A stretch of DNA of 61,721 nt from positions 1-61,721 of the forward strand of contig SVDE01000001.1 of the NCBI GenBank assembly GCA_015057955.1. The letters are read 5' to 3'. Below are positions 1-8,658 of this stretch, one piece after another. The translations under genes and the position numbers were made by a program. Position 1 is the first letter of the stretch; the number at the start of each line of letters is the position of its first letter. Below the pieces are notes generated by a model. That model saw only the letters and a program-made list of their open reading frames with translations. It was not told the DNA's origin and ran no database searches. This DNA comes from Lachnospiraceae bacterium (GTDB taxonomy: Bacteria; Bacillota; Clostridia; Lachnospirales; Lachnospiraceae).

Positions 1-35
1 AATATTATGCCCAAAATAAAGCTTCCCCTAAAATA

Positions 36-63
36 TTGCAAATAGTATATAACAATGTATACT
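36..63 (+). promoter_or_regulatory. putative sigma-70 promoter for the first gene
   Basis: A TTGCAA (-35, 36-41) lies 16 bp before TATACT (-10, 58-63), about 40 bp ahead of the first start codon. The stretch also forms an imperfect inverted repeat (AGTATA...TGTATACT). This is assigned by motif only. Confidence 0.4.
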
Positions 64-105
64 AATCTCAGCATAAACCGTATTAGAAAAAGGAGGAAAA
101 TGCTG

Positions 106-1008
106 ATGTCATCTTATGAAAAAGTCAGTCTGAAAAGCGAAGATGGTTACGATCTGTCTTTGTTTGTATTTGAAAGCCAGAATGCAGCAGGTACGGTGCA
201 GATGGTTCATGGCATGGAAGAGCATAAGGAGAGGTATGTTCCTTTTGCGCAGTTCCTTGCAGACAATGGCTTTAACGTTGTAATTTCAGACCTTCGCGGA
301 CATGGTGAGGATGCGCCGCTTCTTTCACATATAGCGGATAAAGGCGGTGAAGAGCTGCTCATAAAAGATCAGCAGCTCATAACAAAATACATAAAAGAAC
401 GCTTTAAGGGGCTGAAGGTCTATCTGTTCGGTCATTCCATGGGAACGATCATTTCCAGAGTCCTGCTTCAGACAGATTCCAAAGAATATGCCAAGGTTGC
501 ACTGAGCGGATATGTATGCCCGAATCCCGCAAGCCCGGTAGCTGTTGCCCTGGGCAATGTTGTCAGGGCAGTAAAGAAACCGAAGGGCCATTCTGCCATG
601 CTGACCAATTTAGCGCTTGGACCGTATACTAAAGCTGTTAAGGACAGTAAGACACCATGCGACTGGCTCTCCTACAATGAAGATAATGTACAAAAATACA
701 TTGCAGATCCTCTGTGCGGGGTTGAGTTTACTACAGGCAGCTACTGCGCACTGTTCCATTTACTGAACAAAATGGGCAAGGCCGGCTGTTATGTAAACAT
801 TGATGCCAATCAGCCGTTCCTTCTTATAGGAGGGGAAGACGATCCGTGCACCGGTGGCGAAAAGGGCAGGGCAGACAGCAAGGCATTGCTTGAGAAAGCC
901 GGGTTCAAGAACATTTCCGTGATCACATATCCGATGATGAGACATGAGATCCTGAACGAGGATGAGAAAGAAAAGGTCTACAGGGATATACTGGATTTCT
1001 TCAGGTGA
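106..1008 (+). CDS. alpha/beta hydrolase, monoacylglycerol-lipase-like
   Basis: A serine hydrolase of the alpha/beta fold, about 300 aa and predicted cytoplasmic. Visible motifs are the oxyanion-side segment VHGMEEHKERY, the nucleophile elbow GHSMG, a late acidic residue in LIGGEDDPCTGG, and a C-terminal histidine in MMRHEILNE. This layout is typical of Hydrolase_4 (lysophospholipase/monoglyceride lipase) proteins. AGGAGG at 91-96 is 9 nt from the ATG at 106 but only 3 nt from the ATG at 100, so 106 is preferred; the upstream ATG at 55 lacks an RBS and overlaps the promoter. The next gene, a HAD phosphatase, starts 4 nt after the stop, so the two are probably co-transcribed. The natural ester substrate cannot be read from the sequence. 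Confidence 0.85.
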   Translation: MSSYEKVSLKSEDGYDLSLFVFESQNAAGTVQMVHGMEEHKERYVPFAQFLADNGFNVVISDLRGHGEDAPLLSHIADKGGEELLIKDQQLITKYIKERFKGLKVYLFGHSMGTIISRVLLQTDSKEYAKVALSGYVCPNPASPVAVALGNVVRAVKKPKGHSAMLTNLALGPYTKAVKDSKTPCDWLSYNEDNVQKYIADPLCGVEFTTGSYCALFHLLNKMGKAGCYVNIDANQPFLLIGGEDDPCTGGEKGRADSKALLEKAGFKNISVITYPMMRHEILNEDEKEKVYRDILDFFR

Positions 1009-1011
1009 GAC

Positions 1012-1656
1012 ATGCATAAAATAGCAGTACTTTTTGACCTTGACGGAACCATACTGGATACGATCGAAGATCTTAAAGACAGTCTGAATCATGTACTGGA
1101 CAAGTATGGTTTCCCCGGGCATTCAACTGAAGAAGTGAAACGTTTTGTGGGAAATGGAATGCATAAGCTGGTTGAAAGGGCAGTTCCCGAAGAGACTTCC
1201 CGGGATCTGATCGAAGAGATACACAGCCGCTTTATTTCGCATTACAAGGATAACTGCCGGATAAAGACAAAACCTTATCCCGGCATTATGGAGCTTGTCC
1301 GGACTCTGAAGGAAAACGGGATAAAAACTGCAGTCATATCCAATAAATCGGATGCGGCGGTAAGGGAACTGACAACGCACATGTTTAACGGCTGCTTTGA
1401 CCAGGTCTTAGGGGCATCTGACGGTGTGAAACTGAAACCTGACAGGGCAATGATCGATATCGTGCTCGGGAAGCTTTCAGTTAATTCAGAAGATGCCATA
1501 TATGTTGGAGATTCCGAGGTCGACATAGAGACAGCCCGAAACGCTCACATGGACTGTGTCAGCGTTACCTGGGGATTCAGAAGCAGAGCACAGCTGATCG
1601 CAAACGGAGCTGAAATGCTCGCAGACGAACCGGCCCAAATACTAAGATATATTTAA
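1012..1656 (+). CDS. HAD-superfamily hydrolase, phosphoglycolate-phosphatase-like
   Basis: A 214-aa HAD subfamily IA phosphatase. Motif I is FDLDGTILDT at the N-terminus, where the first Asp is the phosphate-accepting nucleophile. Motif II is the Ser in VISNKSD, motif III is the Lys in KLKPD, and motif IV is GDSEVDIETA. The alpha-helical cap between motifs I and II (FVGNGMHKLVERAVP) is typical of Gph/PGP-like phosphatases, which dephosphorylate phosphoglycolate or other small sugar phosphates. It begins 4 nt after the alpha/beta hydrolase stop and has no strong RBS of its own, which suggests translational coupling. Specific substrate unknown; a general housekeeping phosphatase is as likely as a PGP. 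Confidence 0.88.
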   Translation: MHKIAVLFDLDGTILDTIEDLKDSLNHVLDKYGFPGHSTEEVKRFVGNGMHKLVERAVPEETSRDLIEEIHSRFISHYKDNCRIKTKPYPGIMELVRTLKENGIKTAVISNKSDAAVRELTTHMFNGCFDQVLGASDGVKLKPDRAMIDIVLGKLSVNSEDAIYVGDSEVDIETARNAHMDCVSVTWGFRSRAQLIANGAEMLADEPAQILRYI

Positions 1657-1682
1657 GTATAAAAATTAAAAAGGTAACTTTC

Positions 1683-2690
1683 ATGAAAGCAAAAACAATA
1701 TTCAGGATAACAGGTCTTTCACTGGCGGCATTTGTGCTTGTATCAAACGGACTCACATTTGCCGTTTCGGTCCTGGCGAGCAATAACACATCAATCATGG
1801 AATTCCTGAAAGGGAATCAGATCGTGCAGCTGCTGATCAATTACGCATGCATATACGGGATCGGATTTCTCGTATATTGGCTGATCATAAGGAGACTGCC
1901 GCATGTCATTCCCGGCGACGAAACGTTCTCATTCGGTAAACTGTTCAGGTATTTCTGCATCGCATATGCCCTTGCCATAAGCAGCAATATTATCGGAACA
2001 GCCATCAGCCTCATCACCGGAAATCAGACCAATATCTCCGGCAGGATCGCTGAACTGGTTGATACCGGCGGTATCGCGACATGGGTAATAATGATAATCG
2101 TCGCGCCTGCAGTAGAGGAACTGATATTCAGAAAGTTCCTGATCGACAGGACAAAAAGATTCGGTGAGAAATACGCAATCGTTTTTTCCGCTTTATGCTT
2201 CGGCCTGTTCCACATGAATCTGCAGCAGTTCATCTACGCAATGGCGATAGGTCTGGTTTTCGGATTCGTGTATTCCAGGAGCGGAAAGATACACTACACC
2301 ATGATCATGCACAGCATCATAAATGCTATCGGCTATCTCGTCGCATTGGCCGCGGGTCCGATGCTTAAGTCGATGGAAAATATTGACATTTCTTCACTGC
2401 TTCAGGGAGACGGCAGCGGACTGGCTTCCCTGAACCCCGGATCAATGCTGCTCCTTCTATTAGCAGAGCAGGCAATACTTGTCATAATAGCGCTTGGTAT
2501 AGTTTTCTTCATCAGAGAAATCCGTAATGTCAGGTTCGACTATTCATCACCTGACTGCCTGCAGAAAGGAAAAGTATTCAGCACCATTTACCTGAACATC
2601 GGCGTAATAATCTTCATTCTCCTGTGCCTTGCAGGGATCGTCATTTCTTTCCTTGGCGGTCTGCAGCAGGTCACCGGAAATATGTCTTAA
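1683..2690 (+). CDS. CPBP-family intramembrane metalloprotease
   Basis: A 335-aa polytopic membrane protein with several hydrophobic segments. The CPBP (Abi/CAAX-like) signature is present: EELIFRKFL (the EExxxR motif with catalytic Glu pair), then FGLFHMNLQQF with a His, then HSIINAIGY near the end of the domain. The Glu and His residues form the predicted metal/catalytic site inside the membrane. Family members process prenylated or hydrophobic peptides, often in bacteriocin self-immunity, but most bacterial copies have no assigned substrate. A weak AAGGTAAC-type RBS precedes the ATG. It follows the HAD gene by 26 nt and is followed by a strong stem-loop. No bacteriocin gene is visible nearby, so the role is open. 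Confidence 0.85.
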   Translation: MKAKTIFRITGLSLAAFVLVSNGLTFAVSVLASNNTSIMEFLKGNQIVQLLINYACIYGIGFLVYWLIIRRLPHVIPGDETFSFGKLFRYFCIAYALAISSNIIGTAISLITGNQTNISGRIAELVDTGGIATWVIMIIVAPAVEELIFRKFLIDRTKRFGEKYAIVFSALCFGLFHMNLQQFIYAMAIGLVFGFVYSRSGKIHYTMIMHSIINAIGYLVALAAGPMLKSMENIDISSLLQGDGSGLASLNPGSMLLLLLAEQAILVIIALGIVFFIREIRNVRFDYSSPDCLQKGKVFSTIYLNIGVIIFILLCLAGIVISFLGGLQQVTGNMS

Positions 2691-2699
2691 TAGATATCT

Positions 2700-2747
2700 G
2701 AACACGGGCTGCACGGTTTCATGCTGATGAAACTTTGCCGCCCGTTC
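2700..2747 (+). terminator. stem-loop after the CPBP protease gene, probable terminator
   Basis: The outer arms GAAC-A-CGGGC and GCCCG-TTC enclose a second perfect inner stem, GTTTCAT/ATGAAAC (2716-2722 and 2727-2733). Only a short T-rich stretch follows, so termination efficiency is uncertain. Confidence 0.45.
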
Positions 2748-2821
2748 TGTAATCTTGTTCAACAAATCTGATATTTGGTTTCATTCGGGAAAAGAATTCT
2801 ATCATTCCTGCAAATGCAGAT

Positions 2822-2860
2822 AGCATACTGTACGCATAGAAAAATGCGTATGCTTATAAT
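2822..2860 (+). promoter_or_regulatory. promoter and inverted repeat upstream of the first sugar-importer operon
   Basis: A perfect -10 hexamer TATAAT lies at 2855-2860. Immediately upstream is an inverted repeat (AGCAT...ACGCAT and ATGCGTATGCT) covering the expected -35 region, where no good TTGACA is visible. This suggests an operator site or an activated promoter. The regulator is unknown; the RpiR protein at the end of the operon is a candidate. Confidence 0.4.
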
Positions 2861-2893
2861 CTTCTTATCACTTTTCTGAAAGGAGATTTAAAA

Positions 2894-4114
2894 ATGAACA
2901 GGAAATTAGTAGCATGTTTTTCAGCTATCGCAATAGCAGCTTCTCTTGTACTGGGTGCTTGCGGTGGCAGCTCTGCTCCTGCTACAACAGCAGCTCCCGC
3001 AGAGACAACAGCAGCTCCGACCGAAACAGCAGCTCCCGCAGAGACAACAGCAGCTCCTGCAGAAACTGAAGGAACAGGCGAGCTTGCAAGTTATACATTC
3101 GGAACAAATATCTGGGGCAGCGGCTCATACGTTCTCGAGTCACAGGTTAAGACAGCTGAGGTTAACTTCCAGGGAACACCTATCACTGTTAAGTCCATCA
3201 GTAATGACTTTACAGCTGACAAACTGGTTCAGGATGCCCAGACACTTATCTCTGACGGTGTAGATGCAGTCCTTTATTCCTGCAATGCTCAGCCCACATT
3301 CATCCCGATCGCTCAGATCTGTGAACAGAACAAGGTACCGTTTGTATACTATGACAAACTTCCTGCAGATCAGGCAGTACAGGATCAGCTTGACCAGATG
3401 GAATACTATGTTGGAAACATCGTATGCTCCAATGAAGACTTTGGTGCTCAGATCGCAGAGATTGCTCTTAAGGACGGCAACAAGACAGCTCTTATCGTAA
3501 GGGCAGCAGCCGGCGACGACTCTCATGACACACGTGAAAAAGGATTCCGTGATGCTTTCGAAGCAGGCGGCGGCGAGATCCTCGGCGTAACAAACTGTGC
3601 AGACCCTTCAGAAGCTGTTACAAAGTCAAACGACATCATCACAGCTTATCCTGATGCTGACTGCATCTATGCTCTTGGAACAGACTTCGCTATCGGAACT
3701 CTTAATGCTATCGAGTCCAGAAATGATGACTACTCAAAGAACATGAAAGTCTACACATCAGACTTTACACCCGATGCAGCACGTGACGTTCTCGCAGGAA
3801 AGCTTGCAGCTCTTAACGGTGGACAGCTTGAGGAGACCACTATTGCAGCTATCCTTGCAGCTAACTGGCTGGATGGACATCCGATCCTGACTCCTGAAGG
3901 AGGCAAGCCGCTCTTCAATCAGATGAAGCCGGTTATCATCGATGCATCCAACGCTCAGGACTACATTGACAAGACTGAGGCTGGCGAGCCCATCATTCCT
4001 CAGGAAGAGTATCAGAAACTTATGTGGAGATATAATCCTGATGTAACATATGAGTCAATCGTTGAATTCATGGAGAACTATGCTGAGATCTATGCTGAAG
4101 GCATTTCACGTTAG
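2894..4114 (+). CDS. sugar-type ABC transporter substrate-binding lipoprotein
   Basis: An extracellular solute-binding protein of 406 aa, periplasmic-binding-protein type 1 (RbsB/XylF-like) fold. The N-terminus is a lipoprotein signal (MNRK, hydrophobic core, lipobox LGAC with Cys23), followed by a low-complexity Thr/Ala/Pro/Glu linker to about residue 60 that tethers the ligand-binding domain to the membrane. Mature features include segments such as DAVLYSCNAQPTFIPI and DADCIYALGTDF, typical of the two lobes. AGGAG precedes the ATG at good spacing. The genes after it encode two permeases and a double-NBD ATPase, so it is the receptor of a complete importer. The ligand is unknown; ribose-type importers also carry cyclitols and other polyols. 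Confidence 0.9.
   Translation: MNRKLVACFSAIAIAASLVLGACGGSSAPATTAAPAETTAAPTETAAPAETTAAPAETEGTGELASYTFGTNIWGSGSYVLESQVKTAEVNFQGTPITVKSISNDFTADKLVQDAQTLISDGVDAVLYSCNAQPTFIPIAQICEQNKVPFVYYDKLPADQAVQDQLDQMEYYVGNIVCSNEDFGAQIAEIALKDGNKTALIVRAAAGDDSHDTREKGFRDAFEAGGGEILGVTNCADPSEAVTKSNDIITAYPDADCIYALGTDFAIGTLNAIESRNDDYSKNMKVYTSDFTPDAARDVLAGKLAALNGGQLEETTIAAILAANWLDGHPILTPEGGKPLFNQMKPVIIDASNAQDYIDKTEAGEPIIPQEEYQKLMWRYNPDVTYESIVEFMENYAEIYAEGISR
2984..3064 (+). repeat. in-frame tandem repeat encoding the lipoprotein linker
   Basis: Four tandem units of 18-21 nt, built on ACAACAGCAGCTCC(C/T)GCAGA, encode the ETTAAPA-type spacer. The units are near-identical at DNA level, so copy number may vary between strains. 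Confidence 0.8.
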
Positions 4115-4134
4115 TACAAAGTAGTTTGAAAGAT

Positions 4135-4174
4135 AAAGGCCATTTGGGACAGCGCTGCTGTCCCGGTGGCCTTT
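4135..4174 (+). terminator. intercistronic stem-loop between binding protein and permease
   Basis: A strong nested hairpin: AAAGGCCA pairs with the distal TGGCCTTT around an inner GGGACAGC/GCTGTCCC stem, followed by an A/T-rich run. A hairpin directly after the receptor gene commonly gives partial termination or 3'-end protection, raising receptor over permease expression. Confidence 0.6.
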
Positions 4175-4198
4175 AAATAATTTAGAGGGAAAAATGGG

Positions 4199-5158
4199 AT
4201 GAAGAAAAAAACTAATATCAAAGGCATAGTGATCCTGATCGCCGTGATCGTGGTTATTATTGCCGGAGTGCTGGTCATCAACCATTTATGCGATAATCGT
4301 TTTCTGACAGTTTCTAACTGGCTGCTGATCGTAGCCGGCGCTGCAGTTCCCACATTTACAGCATGGGGATTGAGTTTCTTATTTGCAGCAAGCGTTACTG
4401 ACTTTTCAATTGGCGCGATCGTTATCCTTGGCGGAACCATGGCGGGAACACTGGGCAATATCATGGGTATCCCGGGTGTTATTATCGGCGGTTTAAGTGT
4501 TGGTATTGCTTTGACATTGATAAACTTCCTTATTTTTAACATTACCAAGATTCCATCCTGGATCGCAGGAATGGGTATGACATTGATATATGAATGCGCG
4601 GGTGTCGTTTATTCCAATACAAGACTTGCGCATGGCAAACAGGTTGTCCAGCTGGAAAACCAATACAGGGCGCTGGGCATGTCACCGTGGATATATGTAG
4701 TACTGGTGATAGGCGTTGTCATCGCCTACATTCTGTATAATAAAACTTCGATCGGTGTTAATATCCGTGCGGTAGGCAACAACCGCCATGTTGCAAAACA
4801 GATGGGTATCCCGATCGTAAAAACACTTATACTTTGCGGCGTGATCGCAGGGTTCTTCTTTGGATGTTCCTGTTTCCTGAATGAGAGCTATGCCGGAAGG
4901 TCAATAGCTGCCAGCGGACTTACAAGTATCTCTTCCATCTTCCAGTCACTGGCTGCAGTGCTGCTCGCTCAGGTTATGCAGAAAAAAATAAACATTGTGT
5001 TTGCGATCCCTATCGCAACAATACTGATCACAGCTATATTTAACGCCCAGACACAGCTTGGAGTGCAGTCGGGAACCTGGCAGCAGGTAGTCCTTGGCGC
5101 GATAGTTATTATCTTTGGCGTGATAGCTCAAAGAGGCACAAAGGGGGTTGTGAAATAA
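4199..5158 (+). CDS. ribose-type ABC transporter permease (first of two)
   Basis: A 319-aa inner-membrane permease of the BPD_transp_2 (RbsC/XylH/MglC) family with roughly eight to ten hydrophobic segments. Family landmarks are FSIGAIVILGGTMAG near residue 80, where RbsC-type proteins have a DLSVG motif, and AVGNNRHVAKQMGI in the cytoplasmic loop that contacts the ATPase (usually GGNxxAARxxGI). The start follows AGAGGGA; an ATG five bases earlier is out of frame. The stop TAA shares its last base with the ATG of the ATPase, indicating tight translational coupling. The importer has two different permease genes, so the channel is probably a heterodimer. Confidence 0.88.
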   Translation: MKKKTNIKGIVILIAVIVVIIAGVLVINHLCDNRFLTVSNWLLIVAGAAVPTFTAWGLSFLFAASVTDFSIGAIVILGGTMAGTLGNIMGIPGVIIGGLSVGIALTLINFLIFNITKIPSWIAGMGMTLIYECAGVVYSNTRLAHGKQVVQLENQYRALGMSPWIYVVLVIGVVIAYILYNKTSIGVNIRAVGNNRHVAKQMGIPIVKTLILCGVIAGFFFGCSCFLNESYAGRSIAASGLTSISSIFQSLAAVLLAQVMQKKINIVFAIPIATILITAIFNAQTQLGVQSGTWQQVVLGAIVIIFGVIAQRGTKGVVK

Positions 5159-6666
5159 TGGCGAATTCAGAATATATTCTCGACATTAGAAAGCTGAACA
5201 AAAGCTTCGGGCCTACCCATGCCAATGTAAATATCGACTTTCAGTTAAAAGCCGGTGAGGTCCGCGGACTTGCCGGTGAAAACGGATCCGGGAAATCCAC
5301 ACTGCTTTCGCAGATCGCAGGAATGTACGGCTATGACAGCGGTGAAATGATCCTTAAGGGCGAGCCGTATAAACCATCGAGCCCGGTAGATGCGAACAAC
5401 CATAAGATCGCCATCGTGGTGCAGGAACTTGGCATGATAAGCAACCTTCCTGCCGGCGTTAACATTTTCCTCGGAAAGACCAAAAAGTGTACTAAATTCG
5501 GCCTTATCAACAATGGCCTGATCAAAAAGGAAGCTGCACAGCTTGCCGAAAGATGGAACATGCCAAAGATCGACCTTAACATACCGGCCGGTTACATGAA
5601 CATCGAGCACAGGAAAATGGTTGAGCTTTATCGTGCGCTTTCGGCAGATCCTGACATCCTGATACTTGATGAGGTCACTCAGTCGCTGTCGCAGGATAAC
5701 CGTAAATTCCTGTATGGCCTGATCGAACAGTTCAAGGCAGAAGGACGTTCTGTGATCCTGATAAGCCATGACATAGAGGAAATGATCGACATCACCGATA
5801 CAATTTCCATCCTGCGTGACGGAGAGCTTCTTGAGACTGTAAACAGTTCAGAGATAACTTCTGACGATCTGAAGCAGAAGATGGTCGGCCGTAAGATCGA
5901 GGGAGATTACTACAGAAGTGACAATGCTCCGGATTATCATGATGAAGTTCTGCTCAAGGTTCAGGACGTTGATACCGAAGCAGGACTTGAGAATATTTCC
6001 TTCGAGCTCCATAAAGGTGAGATCCTCGGATTCTGCGGTCTGTCTGACTCAGGAATCCATGATATAGGAAAACTCGCTTACGGGCTGGAAAAACTTAAGA
6101 AAGGCCGTGTTCATCTTGCAACGGCAGACATTGACATCAAAAACCAGGAAGATGCACTCAGCCACCGTGTGGGATATGCGCCTAAAGACAGAGATACGGA
6201 TGCCCTGATGATGGATGCTACGATCTGGGACAACTTTACGCTTCCTTCCCTGCAGGAGGTTAAGGGACCTGTTGCGAAGCTTTCTACCGCAAAGATGAAT
6301 AAGATAGCCGAAGACGCCGTTGTGGAATATCAGGTAAAATGCACAAGCTCGCAGCAGACGATGAGAGAGCTGTCAGGCGGCAACAAGCAGAAGGTTAATC
6401 TTGGCAGATGGATGCTGAAAGATCTGGATGTCCTGATAGTTGACTGCCCGACCCGTGGTGTTGACGTCGGTGTCAAGGCATATCTGTACGGATGTTTACG
6501 CGCTGCAAAAGCAAACAACCTCGGTATCCTTATGATCACGGACGAGCTTGCTGAAGCCATCGGTATGTGTGACAACATCATCGTCATGAAAGATAACAGG
6601 ATAGTCAAGGAAATTGAACGCGGACCCGAGTTCAAGGAAGAAATTATTATCGAGGTGATGATCTGA
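5158..6666 (+). CDS. ribose-type ABC transporter ATP-binding protein with two NBDs
   Basis: A 502-aa double ATPase of the RbsA/MglA/XylG type that powers the importer from the cytoplasmic side. NBD1 has Walker A GENGSGKST at residues 40-48 and Walker B LILDEVTQSL, but its signature region (GYMNIEHRKMVEL) departs from LSxGxxQ. NBD2 has the degenerate Walker A usual for the family (GLSDSGIHDIG), a canonical signature LSGGNKQKV, and a Walker B reading LIVDCPTRGVDVG, where the usual DEPTRG glutamate is Cys. NBD1 therefore keeps the nucleotide-binding loop and NBD2 the signature, with one composite ATP site likely to be active. It overlaps both flanking permease genes by one base each. Confidence 0.9.
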   Translation: MANSEYILDIRKLNKSFGPTHANVNIDFQLKAGEVRGLAGENGSGKSTLLSQIAGMYGYDSGEMILKGEPYKPSSPVDANNHKIAIVVQELGMISNLPAGVNIFLGKTKKCTKFGLINNGLIKKEAAQLAERWNMPKIDLNIPAGYMNIEHRKMVELYRALSADPDILILDEVTQSLSQDNRKFLYGLIEQFKAEGRSVILISHDIEEMIDITDTISILRDGELLETVNSSEITSDDLKQKMVGRKIEGDYYRSDNAPDYHDEVLLKVQDVDTEAGLENISFELHKGEILGFCGLSDSGIHDIGKLAYGLEKLKKGRVHLATADIDIKNQEDALSHRVGYAPKDRDTDALMMDATIWDNFTLPSLQEVKGPVAKLSTAKMNKIAEDAVVEYQVKCTSSQQTMRELSGGNKQKVNLGRWMLKDLDVLIVDCPTRGVDVGVKAYLYGCLRAAKANNLGILMITDELAEAIGMCDNIIVMKDNRIVKEIERGPEFKEEIIIEVMI

Positions 6667-7595
6667 TGAGAAGAAAAATACAATTAAAAGACTGGGTATC
6701 TGTCATCGTTCTTGCCATTCTGGTAGCGGTTCTTGGGATATTGTCCAAAGGCTCGCTGTTTTCCGGACTTAACATAAAGAACCTGCTTGAGCAGTCTATG
6801 CAGGTCATCATTGGCGCCTCCGGAGTTATCTTTATTATCGCCATGGGCAGCACAGACCTTTCCATAGGCGGAACGGCAGCAGTATCTGCGACAGTTGCCA
6901 GCGTGGTTGCCAATAAACTGGGATTTGTATGGTTCTTCCCGCTTTCTATCGGGATCGGTCTGCTGTGCGGATGGTTTATCGGCATCATAGTCACAAAATG
7001 CAAGGTATCTTCATTCATGTGTACACTTGCCATGCTGATAGCGCTGAAGGGCTTTCTGAATGTCTTTGTTACAAGCTCGGTAGTACTTGCACCGATGCAG
7101 ATCACTAAGCTGAACACGATCTGGTTTAAAGTTGGCATGACTCTTGTCATTGTCATAGTCATGGGTTATATCTTTGAGTGCACCCGTTTTGGCCGGATCT
7201 GCAAGGCAATGGGAGAAAATGAGCAGATGGTCATAAGCATGGGTGTAAATGTGGACAGAGTGCGCATAAAGGCTTACATGCTTTCAGGGCTTATGGCATC
7301 ATTCGTAGGCATTTTCCAGCTCATGCAGCAGTATGGTTCCAGCGCAACGATGGGATCATTCCTGGAAATGAAGGTCATGATGGCTATATTCCTGGGAGGA
7401 GTTCTGGTAACAGGAGGATTCAGTTCAAAGGTTTACAAGATGATCATTGGAGCATTAATGATCTCTGTAATGGTTACGGGATTGTATCTTGCCGGAGTCG
7501 GTCAGGATTATCTTAACGCTGTGGAAGGTATCCTGCTGATGGTGGTCCTGTTCATGACCATGCAGCTTAACAAAGGCAAGACACGCGCGGATTGA
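6666..7595 (+). CDS. ribose-type ABC transporter permease (second)
   Basis: A 309-aa multi-spanning permease of the RbsC family, partner of the permease upstream of the ATPase. The conserved segment MGSTDLSIGGTAAVSA (the DLSxG motif) and the loop AMGENEQMVISMGVNVDRVRIKAY (GxNxxxAxxxGI type) are clear. The ATG overlaps the ATPase stop by one base (TGATG). The gene ends at a strong bidirectional terminator, which closes the importer operon. It is more canonical in the DLSIG motif than the first permease, suggesting the two subunits have diverged within a heterodimer. Confidence 0.88.
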   Translation: MRRKIQLKDWVSVIVLAILVAVLGILSKGSLFSGLNIKNLLEQSMQVIIGASGVIFIIAMGSTDLSIGGTAAVSATVASVVANKLGFVWFFPLSIGIGLLCGWFIGIIVTKCKVSSFMCTLAMLIALKGFLNVFVTSSVVLAPMQITKLNTIWFKVGMTLVIVIVMGYIFECTRFGRICKAMGENEQMVISMGVNVDRVRIKAYMLSGLMASFVGIFQLMQQYGSSATMGSFLEMKVMMAIFLGGVLVTGGFSSKVYKMIIGALMISVMVTGLYLAGVGQDYLNAVEGILLMVVLFMTMQLNKGKTRAD

Positions 7596-7606
7596 CGCGC
7601 AATAAA

Positions 7607-7637
7607 AAAGGAGGCTGCTGCATCAGCAGCCTCCTTT
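7607..7637. terminator. bidirectional rho-independent terminator
   Basis: A perfect 14-bp stem, AAAGGAGGCTGCTG with its complement, around the loop CAT. A/T runs on both sides make it usable from either strand. It separates the importer operon from the convergent RpiR gene. Confidence 0.9.
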
Positions 7638-7647
7638 AACATATCAT

Positions 7648-8436
7648 TTATTCTTCTATTATCTTATCCATGATCTCTCTGTATTTGATGGCAATAACGG
7701 TTATTATCTGGTAGAAAACCGTATCATCGATCATTGTCATCGTTCCCTCAAATGTATGATAGTAAGTTGCATACGGGATAAAGCTTGAATGTCTGGAGTT
7801 TGTTATCAGCAGTGTCGGTATGCCTTTTTTGTGGAGCTTGCGCATAATGTCAAGGCTTAAAGTTTTTTCGTAAACATTAGGCAGAGTTATGATGACAAGA
7901 TCGGACGGAGTTAAGCTGTCAATGTCATCGAGCTGTTCAGCCGGATTACGGATGGATCTTGCGCTTTTTCCATCCAGCACCAGTTCCTGCTGAAGACTCA
8001 GCTGGTTAATGTCAACGCCATGTATATAAAGGCGGATACTGTCAAATGTTCGTATGATGTTCACGCAGCGCTGGATCTCGTCTTCATCAAGATCTTCAAA
8101 GAAAAGATCAACTTTTTTCCGGAAAATGTTCTCGTATGCACTTAGTATTGAGGAAAAAGAGGCAATCTGGTTCAGCGGCACATACTGGTTCATGACGTTG
8201 TAATTTGACAGAACATGCAGAAGCTCGGATCTCATGTCTCCGAAATTCTTAAAGCCTACTTTCTGACTGAAGCGGCTCATGGTGGCGGTGGATACATTGC
8301 ATCTTTCCGCCCATTCATAAATTGTATCCAACTGAACTATGTCGAGATTTTCAAGAAGCGTTTTGGCAACATTGAAATAGACCGTTGAATGTGAAGATTC
8401 GTTATAATAATTAATGATGGAACTTAAAGCGTTCAT
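7648..8436 (-). CDS. RpiR/MurR-family transcriptional regulator (HTH + SIS)
   Basis: A 262-aa regulator. The N-terminal HTH_6 domain (about residues 1-80) contains IYEWAERCNVSTATMSRFSQKVGF, the RpiR recognition-helix pattern. The C-terminal SIS domain binds phosphosugars; it contains RLYIHGVD and LVIITLPN-type strands. The ATG at 8436 is chosen because the coding pattern of the family (short helix, then HTH) starts there and a GAGG lies upstream; the longer reading begins with TTG and has no RBS. It is divergent from the molybdoenzyme operon and convergent with the first importer operon, so it may control either in response to a sugar phosphate. Confidence 0.88.
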   Translation of the reverse strand: MNALSSIINYYNESSHSTVYFNVAKTLLENLDIVQLDTIYEWAERCNVSTATMSRFSQKVGFKNFGDMRSELLHVLSNYNVMNQYVPLNQIASFSSILSAYENIFRKKVDLFFEDLDEDEIQRCVNIIRTFDSIRLYIHGVDINQLSLQQELVLDGKSARSIRNPAEQLDDIDSLTPSDLVIITLPNVYEKTLSLDIMRKLHKKGIPTLLITNSRHSSFIPYATYYHTFEGTMTMIDDTVFYQIITVIAIKYREIMDKIIEE

Positions 8437-8658
8437 GGGGTAAAACCTCGTTGATGTGTCAATTCGGTAATCAACCTGAAACAATTTTACAATCAATGCA
8501 AGAGGAATACAATATGGGGACTATATACATCTGAATGAAATATAATGACTGTTTTTAGATAATTTGTTGCATGCGTTTTCATCATTTTCAAAAAGTCATT
8601 AATATTATATAATTACTTTAATGATTTAAATCTGCCAATAACGAAGGAGACTTTAGTT
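8437..8658. promoter_or_regulatory. divergent control region: RpiR gene and molybdoenzyme operon
   Basis: For the plus strand, TTTTCA (8585-8590) and TATAAT (8608-8613) are 17 bp apart and make a plausible sigma-70 promoter. AATGACT (8544-8550) and AGTCATT (8594-8600) form a widely spaced inverted repeat that could be an operator. No TGGCA-N-TTGCA sigma-54 element was found, unlike several other operons here. Confidence 0.45.

Noticed and set aside
4111-4548. Minus-strand open reading frame (145 aa) opposite the permease start and intergenic hairpin
   Set aside because: Composition mirrors the hydrophobic permease codons; no RBS, no domain.
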